From Molossus alvarezi (taxonomy: Eukaryota > Chordata > Mammalia > Chiroptera > Molossidae), in the NCBI GenBank assembly GCA_037176705.1, contig CM073886.1, positions 93,178,501-93,242,500 of the forward strand: a stretch of 64,000 bases of DNA, written 5' to 3'. Positions 45,851-58,269 of the stretch are shown in pieces (position 1 is the stretch's first letter; each line of letters opens with the position of its first letter). The notes under the pieces are model-generated. The model saw only the letters and a program-made list of their open reading frames with translations, did no database searches and was not told the origin of the DNA. A program made the position numbers and the translations under genes.

Positions 45851-48800
45851 TTAATTCCTTTGAGGTTAGAAAGTTATGCAAGAAAAGAAATCAAGGCCCT
45901 GAAGTTTTATAGTTACAATAACGTCAATGTTAAAACTGTTCCAACCAAAATGATGCCGTCGTTCTACAGCTCTGATGGGAGTGTTGGGAGATGGAAGGGC
46001 TCAGGGGTGAGAGGGGAGGAGGGAGGCAGTGAGAGAGAGTGGGAAGTGGATAGATAATGTCTGAAGCGGAAAGACCAAGAAGAAATATTGTAAACATGTT
46101 TTTGGGTAATGAGGGTATAAATACTGGAAGAGCGATCACAGTGATTATCTTACAGAACCATGCATGTCTTTTAACTCTGAGTGTGTGTCTTTCGTGAAAC
46201 ATGGGAACTAAGTTAAAAATATAAGAAAAGCATTTTGAAAGCAAATGGACAGAAAGGTGAAAGCATTTGCCTAATGAGAAGTAGTGCTTGTGCCACAAGG
46301 CCGGGTACGTGTGTACGTGGCTGGATGGCTCTATCTCTGAGAATACCTGGCTAGACGACTCTCCATAGGCACATTTCTAAGTCATCTTTGTGACTCAGGG
46401 CGCTTTAATAATTCTGATCTTAATCATGGCAGAGGCACTTCATCACCAGGGAATGGTGCCTACAGTTTTAATGATAAGAAAGTAATGGATATGCTCATTG
46501 TTCAGCACCTCCTTCGCCCACCCACCAAGAAATCATACGGAAAGCCAGATACATGCTAAATTCTTTGCAGATTAAAAAAAAAAAAGTAATAATAAGCCTC
46601 TGTGTTGTGCTGCAGAGTTACCTTTGGCTAAAACCGTCCTCTTGGCCATTTATCACTTTGCTCCCCAAGCCCTGGACTCAGGTGGGAAGCAGATTGAGTC
46701 ATTTGTAAACCCCATTAATTACAGATACACAAGACATATCTTCCTTTATCCTCCTTTCTCCAAAAGGCAAACTGTGATTTGTTCTCTTTTTTATGACCTC
46801 CACAAAGTAATCTTCCCAAGTAATATTAACATTTAGAATACACAGTCCCTCAAATGATCCCTGGACCCACTGCTCGCTCATCCCAGGCACCCGATATTAA
46901 TAACATTTTAAAACATCCATGCCTGACTTCTCAGGTCTCTTTAGAGACTCAAGAAGAAAACACTGAAAATACACAAAAGTTACTTTGTTCTTCAGGAGAC
47001 TTTACAAGTGTAATTTTTTTCAAAGATTGGAGGATTCTTGAGTATTTGCCATATAGATTTGTGGGTGCATTGAACTACAGTCATTTTAATTAACTGCTTT
47101 GTTTGACCACATTCCTATAGAAGGCATTTCCCAAATATCCATGTGCATGATAGAAAAATAAACAAACTGCAGTGACTGAGATGTGCCCACAAACTGGACG
47201 ATAGAGGGGGAATTCTTAGCCTCTTATCCTACCTTTCCCTTTAGTCTGGGGTTTCATCCTACTTATATATTGCATGTACTTCAGTCCATTGGGTATCATT
47301 GTAAATAAACAAAAGCAATGAGTAGAGCTGACAGGTAAAATGTCAAGTGTGGCCCCTGACCCCTCCACTTCCACTGTCATTAGGGTTCTTTAAAGATCAT
47401 TAGGGTTCTTTAAAGATCATTATGACTCTACAGTGGCTGATGCCATTTCAATCTGTTCTAGAGCAATTGGCAGAACCCAGAGGGTTGGTTTCAGGAGACA
47501 GGTTTCCCAGACTTGCAGTAGGACCTCTGGTTTTGGCTGAAGATTCATAGAAATGACAGGGAGCAAAAAGAAGCCCGCTCAGTTTTTAAGAGAGCTGTAT
47601 TGCCAAAGAAATCCCAAACACGGCTAACAACAGCTGGTGACTGCTTTTAGGTCTTCCGCAGGCCCCAGAAATAGAACCAATAAGAAATATGCTGCTCAAA
47701 TGGTACAGTGTTTAAAATGGATATTCTCTCTTATGCCTATTTTTGCCATGGTTATAGGACTCCAGGTGGCATTAGGAAGGGGAAATGGATGCTTGAAGAC
47801 CGATAAATGACACACATATCCACAACCACACCCCTTTTCTCCCAACCTCAGACACCTATGTAATCCACAATTAATAAACTCTTATAAAGTGTGCATTAAC
47901 CCTAAAATTCTGCAACAAACATTTATTACGCATGAATAATAAATCTTCCCAATAACCCAGTAGAGCAGAAATTACAATTCTCTTTTAAGGTGAGAAAACT
48001 GAATCTTGTACAGATAAAAAAGAAAGGAAAAAATCATTTTCCCAAGGTAATCCAAGTAATAAATGGAGACGCTAAAATTCAATCCTATTTCTGTTTGACT
48101 CCAAACTAACACCAGTGCTACGATAATGGGGGAGCCCCTGGTGCCTGTGGGCAAATGTAGCTGCTTTGATGTTTTTCAGGGAAAAATCACCACATTAACA
48201 CACAGTCATTGTGAGGGCTTTTATTAGAAATGTTTATAAATTGAGCCTAAATTAGAAAGAACTGGGTCCACTTGTCATAGATTATGGGACACAATAAATA
48301 GGGCAAAAAAAAATTTCACCAGTTTATTATTCGAGACTAAAGAGGAGGTAGGTTTCCCAAGCATCTTCCATGAGGAAAGTCAGAGGGGTGTGGGCAGGGA
48401 ATGTTCAAGTTTGCTGCTTGACGTGAACAAAGAGGTGAATACTTTCGGTATTCTCGGGTTCATGCTGTTCACCACTGACAGTTTATGGGTTATATGCAAG
48501 CAGAAGCCACTTATGTTCCTTAGAGTGGCCAGAGGACCAGGTAGGGGAGGTCTAGTTTTTTAAAAGGGCTCTAAGAGACCAAAGTTTTTGGAATTCCGTG
48601 CATATCCTTAACGATGAATCATGCTATTGGTCAAATTGAAACTAAAAGGGAAAAACAGAGCACAGTGCTTTTATTTCTGGAAGTATGGGCTCATCAATTT
48701 AAACCAGAGGTGTGTGGGTTAAGATGGGGTACCTGGTAGTGCTAGTCATTTTCTCTTGCAGAAATGTCCTGAGCCTGAAAAGTCACAGATTTTCTTTTAA

Positions 48801-49959
48801 GTTGCATAATTTTTGGATAGAAAAATTTGGAGCCATTTCACAGGTAGTATTGCTCATGCTTTGAGTCTCCACTGCTGTTCTTGGAGCATGAACATTGGGG
48901 GGTAGGGATCGTTAGCCATCTGCCCTAGCAGTGTGGCTGTTTCCTGAGGTACCGATGAGCAGAGCATGAATTGGGTCCACCAGGGAAGTCAACATCGCTT
49001 AGAATTTGGGCATATATGAACCTCAGAGCTGACCCAAGTGTTCTAATGATGTGGTCAAACTCAGGACAATATTTGGAACTCACTGGGTCTGTGAGAATAC
49101 ATTCTCTTTAAAGAAACCAATGACATGAAAGCTGAGATGCAAACTTTGAGTCAGTATGCTCTGTAGGGATATAGCCTTGTTTTGTTGAAAACACTCTAAT
49201 TAAGCATCTTAAATTACAATATTTTTTATTAACTTGTTAAAAGCTTCTCAAAGCTTAGTTTTTTCTGAGCTAAAGTGAAAAAATAGATTTTTCAATATTT
49301 TCATAATGCTATTAATGTTTGAATTTTCAGGTAATTTACAGAATTTATACAAAATCATTCTATCAATTAAAAATCATGTGATTATAATAACATTGTTATA
49401 ATATATATGGTGTCAGGTGGGATCACTTTGTAAGTTATATAAATGTCTAACCACTGTGCTGTATTCTTAAAACTAATATAATATTGAATACTGTAATTAC
49501 ATTTTTTAATTAAAAATTATGTGACTGCACACACACACACACATTTCTGATGATTTGGGTCACTATTTGAAAGTGCCCTCTGTCACATTATTTAGCTGCT
49601 CTTAAGATTAAAATCTGTTAACAGCAAATATCTAGAGAAGTTTCTTCAATTTCAATAGAAATACTTCTAAGACTCCAAACCATGAATTTTTACAGTGTGT
49701 CTTCAGGTTTTGGGTTGTTGGAGGACATATTTTGGGGACAATATCACCACAAGGGCAATGACCCATGATTATGGGAGACTCATCAGTGAAGTTACTCTAT
49801 TTAACATTCCAAAAAATCTCATTTTGTTTCTTTGTAATACTGAGATAAGGAAACTGAGGAATAGGGAAATCATATTTATTATTTACTTTCATAGCATTCT
49901 CAACTTTTTTCTTCATAACACTTACTGCAGTTATAACTAAATAGCTATGTGTATAATTA
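45851..49959. other. Repeat-poor stretch, unclassified
   Basis: The longest stretch in the window with few recognisable repeats. A MIR-like piece lies at about 47950-48090 (reverse-type 'ataacccagtagagcagaaa' and TTTTCCCAAGGTAATCCAAG). A perfect 20-bp tandem duplication is at 47381-47420. No exon with convincing signals was found, but unannotated exons or enhancers could hide here. Confidence 0.4.
47381..47420. repeat. Perfect 20-bp tandem duplication
   Basis: TAGGGTTCTTTAAAGATCAT occurs twice with no gap and no mismatch. Confidence 0.97.
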
Positions 49960-50100
49960 AGTCTTCAGTGTCTGTCTCCCATTAGAGTATAAAATCCTTA
50001 AGTGTAGGGTCTGTGTCTGTATGGTATATGCTGTGTTCCCATTGAGCCTAGTTCCTGAAACTTGAAACATGGTCGGTGGTTACTGGTTAAGTGAGTGAAT
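49960..50100 (+). repeat. L2 LINE 3' end
   Basis: GTCTGTCTCCCATTAGAGTA, AAATCCTTAAGTGTAGGGTC and a closing GTGAGTGAATGAAC match the last part of L2. Confidence 0.78.
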
Positions 50101-50429
50101 GAACAAAGGGAGGAAGTGACCCATTCAAGGATACACACAGAGCCAACAGCCGAAGGAAATTAGATGGGTGGTTGTAAAAGAAAATTAAAAGTCCCAAATT
50201 AAATGTAGCTTATCTCTCTAAACAGAAGTAGGCTCATTTGAAAAAAGTTGTTTTGGGTTAAACATAATTTTATTTTGCAAAACAGACTTAGAATGTTTAA
50301 CTTAGAATGTTTAAGGTAAGTTTATAAATAGAATTTAATGACTTGATAAAATAATTTTATTCTAACGTCAGGCCTGGTTGGAATGAATATTGAAGTATGG
50401 ACTAGAAAAGCTACTGTTAAAAAACTGTT
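50101..50429. other. Unclassified AT-rich sequence
   Basis: Contains a local repeat of TTAGAATGTTTAA at about 50288-50312. No gene. Confidence 0.4.
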
Positions 50430-51160
50430 ATTATTAAAGAAAAACTTGTATATCAATATTCATAGCAGCATTATTCATAGTGGATCCATAGTGAAAACAG
50501 CCCAAATGTCCATCAACTGAAAATGGTATACATATACCATGGACTATTATCCAGCCATAAAAAGGAATGAAGTACTGATACATGCTACAACATAGATGAA
50601 CCTTGAAGGCATTATGCTAAGTAAAAGCAGCCAGACACAAAAGGCCACATATTGTATAATTCCATTTATATGAAAGGAATGTCTAGAATAGGCCAATCTG
50701 TGGAGACACAAAGCAGATTATTAGTTGCCAAGGACTGGGGGAGAGAGGGGAATGGAGAGTTTACTTAATTGGGTATGGGGTTTTATTTTTGGGTTGATGA
50801 AAATGTTCTGGAATTAGATAGTGATGATGGTTGCACAATATTATGAATGTACTAAAAGCCACTGAATGGTATACTATAGAATAATTAAAGTGATGAATTT
50901 TTTAAAAAATATGTTTTTATTGATTTTTTAGAGAGAGAGGAAGAGAGAAAGAGATAGAAACATCGATGTGAGAGAGAAATATCAATCAGCTGCCTCCTGC
51001 ATGTCCCCTACTGGGGATCAAGCCTGCAACCAGGGCATGTGCCCTGACCAAGAATTGAACTGGGACCTCTCAGTCCATGGGACGATGCTCAATCTACTGA
51101 GCCACACCAGTCAGGCATAAAATGATGAATTTTATGTTATGTGGCTTTTCATTCAATTAA
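50430..51160 (+). mobile_element. L1 3' end fragment, interrupted by a SINE
   Basis: Plus-strand L1 ORF2 end and 3' UTR: CCCAAATGTCCATCAACTGA, CCATAAAAAGGAATGAAGTA, CAAAAGGCCACATATTGTAT and GGTTGCACAATATTATGAAT. The tail region is split by a class 2 SINE at 50902-51118 and resumes at ATGATGAATTTTATGTTATG. Confidence 0.9.
50902..51118 (-). mobile_element. Ves-type SINE, class 2, inside an L1 3' end
   Basis: Minus-strand head TGCCTGACTGGTGTGGCTCA, tail AAAAATCAATAAAAAC. Near-identical duplications AAAGTGATGAATTTT (50887-50901) and AAAATGATGAATTTT (51118-51132) flank it. Confidence 0.93.
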
Positions 51161-51170
51161 AGCAAATCAA

Positions 51171-51423
51171 ATGGCAAAAACAAACAAACAAAACCATATT
51201 AACATAAATTTGCTTTGCAATGCTATTTGAAGGAGGAAGAATGGAAATTCAAATTGTTTTTAAAACATAGGTTTTAAAGACTCCGTTAAACCTGTAGTCA
51301 CAAAGACCTAATTGAATAATTGACTATTTAATCTAGGTTCTGTCTTCATTCATTTATCATCATGATGGCAAGTAGTAGTATCTGTGAAATAAATAGCAGT
51401 ACCTAATCCATCCTCTTTGGATT
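51171..51423. other. Unclassified spacer
   Basis: No feature seen. Confidence 0.4.
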
Positions 51424-51438
51424 AAGACTGCAACTCAG

Positions 51439-51661
51439 CACGGCTGGTGTGGCTCAGGGGTTGAGCATCGATCCATGCACCAAGAGGTTGCTGGTTCGAT
51501 TCCCAGTCAGGGCACATGCCCAGGTTGTGGGCTAAATCCCCAGTGGGGGGCATGTAGGAGGCGGCCAATCGATGTTCTCTTTCATCAACGTTTCTATCAC
51601 TCTCTCCCTCTTCCTTCTTCTCTCTCTAAAATCAATAAAAGGAAAAAAAAACACAAAAACA
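51439..51661 (+). mobile_element. Ves-type SINE, class 2
   Basis: CACGGCTGGTGTGGCTCAG head, B box GGTTCGATTCC, end TCTAAAATCAATAAAAGG. Perfect duplications AAGACTGCAACTCAG (51424-51438 and 51662-51676) flank it. Confidence 0.96.
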
Positions 51662-51679
51662 AAGACTGCAACTCAGCTA

Positions 51680-51780
51680 CTTAATATATTATCTTTGGGA
51701 AATTAACTGGACTGCCTCCTAGTGTCTTCATGTGAAAAATGAGTATGATAGTCCCTACCTTTCTACCTCTAATGAGATGT
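51680..51780 (+). repeat. Probable MIR fragment
   Basis: CTTTGGGAAATTAACTGGAC, then CTTCATGTGAAAAATGAGTA and ATGATAGTCCCTACCTTTC match the MIR 3' half. Confidence 0.6.
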
Positions 51781-51786
51781 GGTATA

Positions 51787-51900
51787 TCAGTGTTTCTCAA
51801 TCACTAAATGAGTATGAGGGCGCTGACCTTTTTAAGACATCTTCTCAGGTGATTCTAGTGCACAGCCAGGCTAGAGAGCCACTAGTATATAACATGCATA
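51787..51900 (+). repeat. hAT-Charlie (MER5-like) remnant
   Basis: Opens CAGTGTTTCTCAATCAC, carries TCTCAGGTGATTCTAGTGCA and ends GAGAGCCACTAGTA. This is the ends-and-core layout of MER5 with the middle lost. Confidence 0.65.
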
Positions 51901-52034
51901 TAGCAACATGCTTGGCTCATAGTGAGCAGTCAATAAATGGTAGTTTAATAATGTTGTTAAGGATTTATTAATTAATTTTAACATTATTTTGTAATATTGA
52001 AGTATATCTGCCATAGTATAAAAAAGATGTGGGA

Positions 52035-52293
52035 GCCCTGGCCAGTTTGGCTCAGCGGTTAGAGCGTCGGCCTGCGGTCCTGAGAGACCCGGGTTCGGTT
52101 CCCGCTGGGGGCGCGTACCTCGGTTGCAGTTTGTCCCCAGCCCTGGTCGGTTGTGCGGGTGGCAGCCACTCGATGTGTTCCTTTCACGTCGATGTTTCTT
52201 TCTCTCTCTCTGTGCCTCTCTCTCCCTCCCACTCTACCTGAACAAAAAGTGGAAAAATGTCCTCGGGTGAGGATAAAAAAACAAACAAAACAA
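52035..52293 (+). mobile_element. Ves-type SINE, class 1, well preserved
   Basis: Head GCCCTGGCCAGTTTGGCTCA, GGTTAGAGCGTCGGCCTGCG, B box GGGTTCGGTTCCC and tail CCTCGGGTGAGGATAAAAAA. Perfect duplications AAAAAAGATGTGGGA flank it (52020-52034 and 52294-52308). Confidence 0.97.
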
Positions 52294-52308
52294 AAAAAGA
52301 TGTGGGAA

Positions 52309-52649
52309 ATTGGGTAAAGAGTATGTAGGAGGAGAAAATATTTTTCCACGAAAATTTACATTTTGCTTAACAAAGAACACTATGTCATCTGTAGTTAACA
52401 GGTAGATTCTTCTATTTTAGTAGAAACTGTCTGCATTTTGTTTAATGGAATTTCTCCGTATAACTAACTCACCTAACATATTTGAAATACCTATATTTAT
52501 TAGCAGATCGTATATTCTCAAGAACTATTCACCTGATTTTGGTGTCCTTCGTTGCTGTGAAAGTACCATTTTTTAGATAAGGATAAACTGTTGAAAATCA
52601 TAAACACATAAACCTTCACTTCAGTAATTATGTACAAATAAAATACAGT
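52309..52649. other. Unclassified AT-rich sequence
   Basis: No gene or nameable repeat. Confidence 0.4.
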
Positions 52650-52846
52650 GCTGTGGACCGGAATGGTGTTCCTCCAAAGTTCGTATGTTGAAACCCTAAC
52701 CCCCAATGTGATGACATTAGGAGCTGAGTAGCCCCTTAAGGGGACTAGTGCCCCTATAATAGAGGTTCCAGAGTGCTCTCGGCCCCTCTGCCATGTGAGA
52801 GTATACAACTAGAAGACAGCGTCTACAATCTAGACGAGCGCATCTG
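52650..52846 (+). repeat. MaLR-like LTR, 5' part
   Basis: GTATGTTGAAACCCTAACCC, CAATGTGATGACATTAGGAG, GCCCCTATAATAGAGGTTCC and GCCATGTGAGAG follow the MLT1-type LTR order. The rest of the LTR lies at 53573-53735. Confidence 0.75.
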
Positions 52847-53572
52847 GTATTTTCGCCTTAAGCATCCTTGTCATAGATATCTTTGCTATAAGCATTTTTC
52901 CACAAAACTCTTTGGCTATAAAGAATTTTTTCCCCATAAAAAAGATAAAATCACAACAAGAAGAAGAGGGACATTAAAAATAAATAACAATTAAAAATGT
53001 TATTGTGAAATACAAAATATTTGAATACATTTAAAATGCGGGTAGATTCATGGCAATACTGTGCAAATAACTGGTTTTATTTTGTAGAGTATACCTAGAC
53101 ACTTGCCTTTCTTCACTGGGAAATGTGGGTACAACTCTGTGCCCTCGAAGAAGGCCCTCAGCCTCTCTTTCTCCTCCCAAGATGTGTTTCAAAATAAGAA
53201 ACCAATTCTTGGGGCAAAACATTGTCGTCTGAAAGAAATGCTAATAACTCTTTTAAGACCACCACGTCTACTCGTCACTGTACAGACCATTATGAGGGCT
53301 GGCTAAGATTTAGGGATAAAAATGGGGGTAACTGTGAGAACTTCGTCAATGAACAAATGAAACCAAACTGAAAATTAGCTTAACTACATTAAGTCTGCCC
53401 AAGGGCACTGATTTGTCAATGGAGACATGAAATCAAACAAACAAAACCCCAAACTGTCAACCAGTTATTTTATCTTTTTTACGTCAGAATTGCCTTATGG
53501 CCAATTAGTCATGGGGTGAAAACAACATTTGCAGCAAAGGTATTTATGGCAAAGGTGCCACCACAAAAGTAC
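52847..53572. mobile_element. 726-bp element with imperfect terminal inverted repeats, class unknown
   Basis: It splits a MaLR-like LTR. The left end GTATTTTCGCC...TTGTCATAGATATCTTTGC and the reverse complement of the right end GTACTTTTG...TTTGCCATAAATACCTTTGC align over about 40 bases with several mismatches. No target-site duplication is clear. No domain is recognised. One 63-codon frame on minus (53031-53222) may be a remnant of coding sequence or chance. It looks like an old DNA transposon. Confidence 0.6.
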
Positions 53573-53735
53573 TGAGAACCCTGGAAGCATAGCGTCCTCT
53601 CTAGAACCCATGGTGCTCGCACCCTGATCTCAACCTCCAGCCTCTAGAACTGTGAGAAACAAATTTCTTTTGTTTATAAGCCACCCATCTATGTATTCTG
53701 TTATAGCAGCCGGAATGAATGAAGACACGCAGTGT
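53573..53735 (+). repeat. MaLR-like LTR, 3' part
   Basis: ACCTCCAGCCTCTAGAACTG, TGAGAAACAAATTTCTTTTG, TTTATAAGCCACCCATCTAT and TTCTGTTATAGCAGCCGGAA form the usual MLT1-type 3' end, completing the 5' part that stops at 52846. Confidence 0.78.
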
Positions 53736-53865
53736 CCTGGACTCGGGTGTGTTCACACTGCTGGGATGGGGACTAGTGAACAGGGAGACTTGGCTTCTCA
53801 GTTATCTTTCCTGCGGCTGTTTCCTCACTGATAAAACAAAAAGGTGGAACCAAATGACCTGTAAG
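53736..53865 (+). repeat. Probable MIR fragment
   Basis: CTGCGGCTGTTTCCTCACTG followed by ATAAAACAAAAAGGTGGAAC matches the MIR 3' half. Confidence 0.55.
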
Positions 53866-54579
53866 TTTCCTTGTACCTTTAACACGTTGTGAGTCAAGAG
53901 CACCACAGTTGCACGTGGCGTTAGGTTTGGAGACGGCTTGTTCTGTACACGTCCAGGCAGCGTGGGGTGAGCTCTCCTGCTCATGCTCACTGGGCTGCAG
54001 AATACCTTTCTGCACACTTTTCACTGGATCCTATTGGTTTCTGATGTAATTTTCTGGTTCTCATGTCCTTCCTTCCAGCTTCTTTAGCTTTTATTTTTAT
54101 GATGTTTTACCAGCAAAGGAGAAACCAGAAGTTCTCACTGTTCATGGTACTCTCCCAAGGGGCATTTTGGAAAGTTGTGGGCTTCTTGGTCTTTTAGTAG
54201 AGTCAAACCTGAACATTTAAATGTTGAAACACATTTTTCCCCCCATAAATTACGTTAAATTGTTTTTCTTTATCTAACAGGGCATTCTATTAAATTATGT
54301 AGGTAAGTAGGTTATGTATCTATGAATTTCACTTTAGGATAGTTCAGAGGGCATTATTCATAAGAAGAGTCTGGTGTGGTCAAGGATCACCATTCTAAAC
54401 AAACCCTGAGGCTAACTTGGATTGAAATGGGGAAAAGGATAGGAAAGGTAACGTTTTATATTTGCCTAATGACAGTCAGGTGCTTTGGTCTGTGTGCTCT
54501 CTCGCTTATGGGTGCTCTCTTATCCTTCTAAGGTAGGTGGTATTATTATTCTCCCTTTCCCAGATAAAGATACCAAGCC
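53866..54579. other. Unclassified non-coding sequence
   Basis: Right edge has a short MIR/L2-like 'tattattattctccctttcc' phrase. No gene. Confidence 0.4.
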
Positions 54580-54740
54580 TTAAAGAAGTTTTATTAACTC
54601 TTTCATTCCTTTATCAAATACTTAAGTGACTACTATGTGCATTAGAGGTGTTTAGGAGAAAGCTGGACACAAAAAAGACACATTTTCTTCCCTCAAGGAG
54701 CCTACATTTTAGCAAAGAGAGAGATGATAAAGCAAAGCAA
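54580..54740 (+). repeat. Ancient mammalian interspersed repeat fragment
   Basis: ACTTAAGTGACTACTATGTG and CCTCAAGGAGCCTACATTTT match the same ancient repeat as at 13966-14115. Confidence 0.55.
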
Positions 54741-56339
54741 TACGTAAATATGACCAAGTCATGAAGACACCTGAATGAAATGACCTGAGAATACTTGCCC
54801 CAAATCAGAGCTAGTGAATGGTAGGGGCTGCACCTGACCATAGACATTGCCTTTTGGTTGTAGTAACCACTACACTACTATCACTAGTATTGAATTGCAA
54901 GGTCATCACCTCTTCGAAGGTTGTCTAGAAAGATGCCAGAATGTGTGAATAAAAAAACCAAGGAGAAAGAACTATTCAAAGCATCTGTCACTGGATATTT
55001 TTTTCTTTCTGCATTCCTGTCAGATGAAGTTTTTTCTCTCTACCCATATGATCCTGGTAATTACAACACTTCCTGATTCTGTATTATGCAGTATTTTAGT
55101 TTATACTAATACTAATACTTATTCAAATGCATTGTAAGTAAATAATGTTCATTGCTTTTCTGATTTCTTAAGTGTGATTTTTTCAGAAACCACCTCAGTT
55201 TTATTCCCCTATGGCAATGTATCTGTCATACCCAACTTCTGATAAGTGTATCCACTCTGTGAGATGAGAAAAATGTGTGCTGAAAATGGATGTGGATACT
55301 CTAAAAAATGAAATAGCAGGGGCTCTGGGCCAGATATTTGGAAAGGTGATTATAGTCATTCTTCTCCACCAAATGGCAGAGAGGCAGGAAACGGCTTCTG
55401 TTAAAGAAAGGAAACAAACAACAGTTTAAAAAGATGACCTACAAGCCTAAAGTCTAGACTGTGAGAATGCTTGGGAAAAGCTTGGAAAGTTATGTTTTAC
55501 CCTTAAGAAAGAGATCAGTGTTAGAAAATCTAGTGACTGCTACTATTCAAGATTAGAAAGACACACACGTCTTTTTGTATTTTAAAACTTTGTTCAAGTT
55601 ATGCATTTCTTTAATAAACATAGTGATGAGCAATTCTTATATTTGGTTGTTTTAATCTTGATTTCAATTTTCTAGAAAAAAATGGAGTGAAATAGAAGGG
55701 AGAGCACTTCTCTGTGGATCCTGGTTATTGGTGCCAAGGAAGTCATCCTTCTGGTCCTCAGAAACACAGACCTTGCAGGACTTTCGAGGCCATGACTATT
55801 TTTTCTGGAAAAAAACAGCCTCCAAGGAGAAATAAAAAGCTTCAGGGGGACAAACTTATAATGACCTCCTATCTGGGTATCAAGCAGAGCTCATGGAGAC
55901 TCCTAAATGAATTGTCTTTACTGAAACCATGTCAAATACCTACTCATCTTTTTCATTTACATTTTAGTTTTTACATGATACTCTTCACAATCCCCAGAGA
56001 GAAATCATATTCTAACTCTGTATTTACTATTTAAATGGCTACAGCCAATAAAAGGTGATTTTACATAGGTGTATTTCATAGAAATTGTCCTATTCTTATT
56101 TTTGACTATTCCTTTTATTTTTATAGATGCTCAATATTTTAACAAAAACCAGTCTAACATTCATTCCTACTTTAAGTTCATTGCTTTAAAGACACACTTC
56201 TCCCTAACAGTAATTAACGATCTTACGATGAACAGCACGGTTAATTTCTCAAGCGCATAACTTGCATTGATTTCATAAATTTGAAGGTTGACTTGAAATT
56301 GTTTATGTAATACTATTTTAGTATTCACCACCAAGTCTG
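54741..56339. other. Unclassified AT-rich sequence
   Basis: No gene. A 106-codon plus frame at 55714-56034 has no domain. Confidence 0.4.
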
Positions 56340-57425
56340 CACTGGTCAGCTCACACTCTGGGGAATTCAGTATCTATCTTGTACACTCAGTTCATCTTTT
56401 GCAACTCTATTGGCCAACTTGCAAATTTGTCTGTAGCACGCCTGGATGGTTATGTAGGGAAAAGAGCTATTCTCTGGGGACCAATGTGTCTTCTCCACCA
56501 ATCAGAGTGCAGTTCACAATTCATTAGGTTTGTTGGCTAGATTATTTAACTTAATTCAGCATAAATTATTTAATTCCTCAAGCCTTCCCCATATCCAATA
56601 TGAATGAAACAACTCTTCCCGGACACAATCATCCAAATAACACCACACAGTTTTACCAAGCCCCAAGACAGTCGTTAAACTCCAGCTATCCACTGCTCTA
56701 CACAAACTACTCATGCTGAGTTTTTGAGGGTTATAGCATTACTGAAATTGTTTGGATTCAATGAGGGACTATATGTTATTCTAGATTTAATGAGCGAACA
56801 TCCCGATTGCATAGCAATGGGAGAAATCATAACTGTTTCTAGGTAGCAATTTGCCCTTGTTTTGATAGCTTCTTTTCTTTAGTCATCTGTTCTTGTCCGC
56901 AGGAAAGGACCAGCTCTGTTTTGTCCAATGTAAGTCTGCTGCTGAGAAGCATTCCTTTAAGCTAATCATCTCTTGACATCATTACTATCTGGTCTATGGC
57001 TGGTAGAAGTAGTGTATATGGCCAATGTCTTTTCTCTCTTGTAATTTATATGGTGTGCTTCCAAACATGTCTTACACTAGGGTCTCTGGAAACTGACTCT
57101 CGGGAAGAGATTTGTGTGCTTCCTGTAGGGAAGTGAGGAAGTCAGAATTGGCATTGCATCTGAGGTTCAGCCGATCCTACTGGGCATGCTGGAGCTGGGA
57201 TGGCCTTTGTATCCCTACATCAATTAGTCACTGGCTGTGGCTACTCCCCGGAAGGGGTTATGACCCTGTGGCCATAGGCAATTGCTAGGGAGCTATCAGC
57301 AGTCAATGTTTGCAGCAGCTGGAGAAATGAGGGGCTCAGTCCTAAGCTGGAGATCTTGGAGTACCACCTAACCACTAAGGAGTGCTAAGCGCACCACCAA
57401 TTCTAAGGAAAACCTTGGTCAGGAA
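56340..57425 (+). repeat. Possible ancient LTR/ERV remnant
   Basis: CCACCAATCAGAGTGCAGTT (a CCAAT motif) and an LTR-like run, 57060-57420, with CTAGGGTCTCTGGAAACTGA and GTGTGCTTCCTGTAGGGAAG. I recall such wording from old mammalian LTRs but cannot name it, and no TG...CA ends are clear. Confidence 0.3.
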
Positions 57426-58233
57426 TATTGACAGAGACTGAGACATGTAGGGATGGCATTGTTTCTTTTATCTACAGTCTAGGTTCTTTTCTCAGTAATG
57501 CTCCACTCAAATCTATAATAAAATTATTACCCTTCCCTCCCTGCTCTGTCCTAAACAAGGCCAGAAATGGCATAAGGTGGACCCCAGAGAATTTCAACCC
57601 TGGAGAGTAACTGTAGCAGTATAGTGTCCTTCCCGTGAGACCTAGCTGGAACGGTCACTAGAGGTGGAGTTACGAAGGCCTGCTTAGAGACCATGGATAA
57701 AAGGGCAATCGCAAAATGAAAATAAGCTGTTTAGGTTTTGGGGAAGTAGATGACTGTAAAAGCAACAGTTTGTTTCTTTCCCTCATTACGCCTTACTAAA
57801 GCAAGCAAGATGCACTCACATTGGCCTCTCCTTAGCCAGCCACGCTGATACCCGTGGTCGTCTCAAAGGAGGCTCTGAATGTGGCTCCAAGCTAGAGGCA
57901 AAAACAGTCTTTGTTATCAAGGCCCCCTCCCCCACATACACACACCTTGTTCCGGTCCCACCACTGGCTTTTCCAGGATCCCCTTTTAAAGCTAACATCC
58001 TCAAAATAAAGCTTTTGTAAGAAAAAATAAGTTTGTGCTAAGATTTTTCAAACCAGTCAAGTTCTTTCATCCACGGTAAAGTAACTTTAATATCCACTCA
58101 AATCAAAGTCCTCCCCCTTTCAGTGTCTACCTAGGTATTATCTTCACAGCACTAGCAGCAGCCAGAGTTTATTTTACGTAGGGTGCTGTGAGCTCTTCAG
58201 ACTCACTCGGCAAGCTTCTGATTTGTGGGGGTG

Positions 58234-58235
<2 letters not shown>
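57426..58235. other. Unclassified non-coding sequence
   Basis: No gene or nameable repeat. Confidence 0.4.

Positions 58236-58267
<32 letters not shown>
58236..58267. repeat. (TG)n microsatellite
   Basis: About 16 uninterrupted TG units following a GGGGGTGGGG run. Confidence 0.95.

Positions 58268-58269
<2 letters not shown>

Noticed and set aside
52045..52110. tRNA gene suggested by A and B boxes
   Set aside because: The boxes belong to the tRNA-derived head of a SINE; no cloverleaf or anticodon arm of a functional tRNA, and the CT-rich tail follows.
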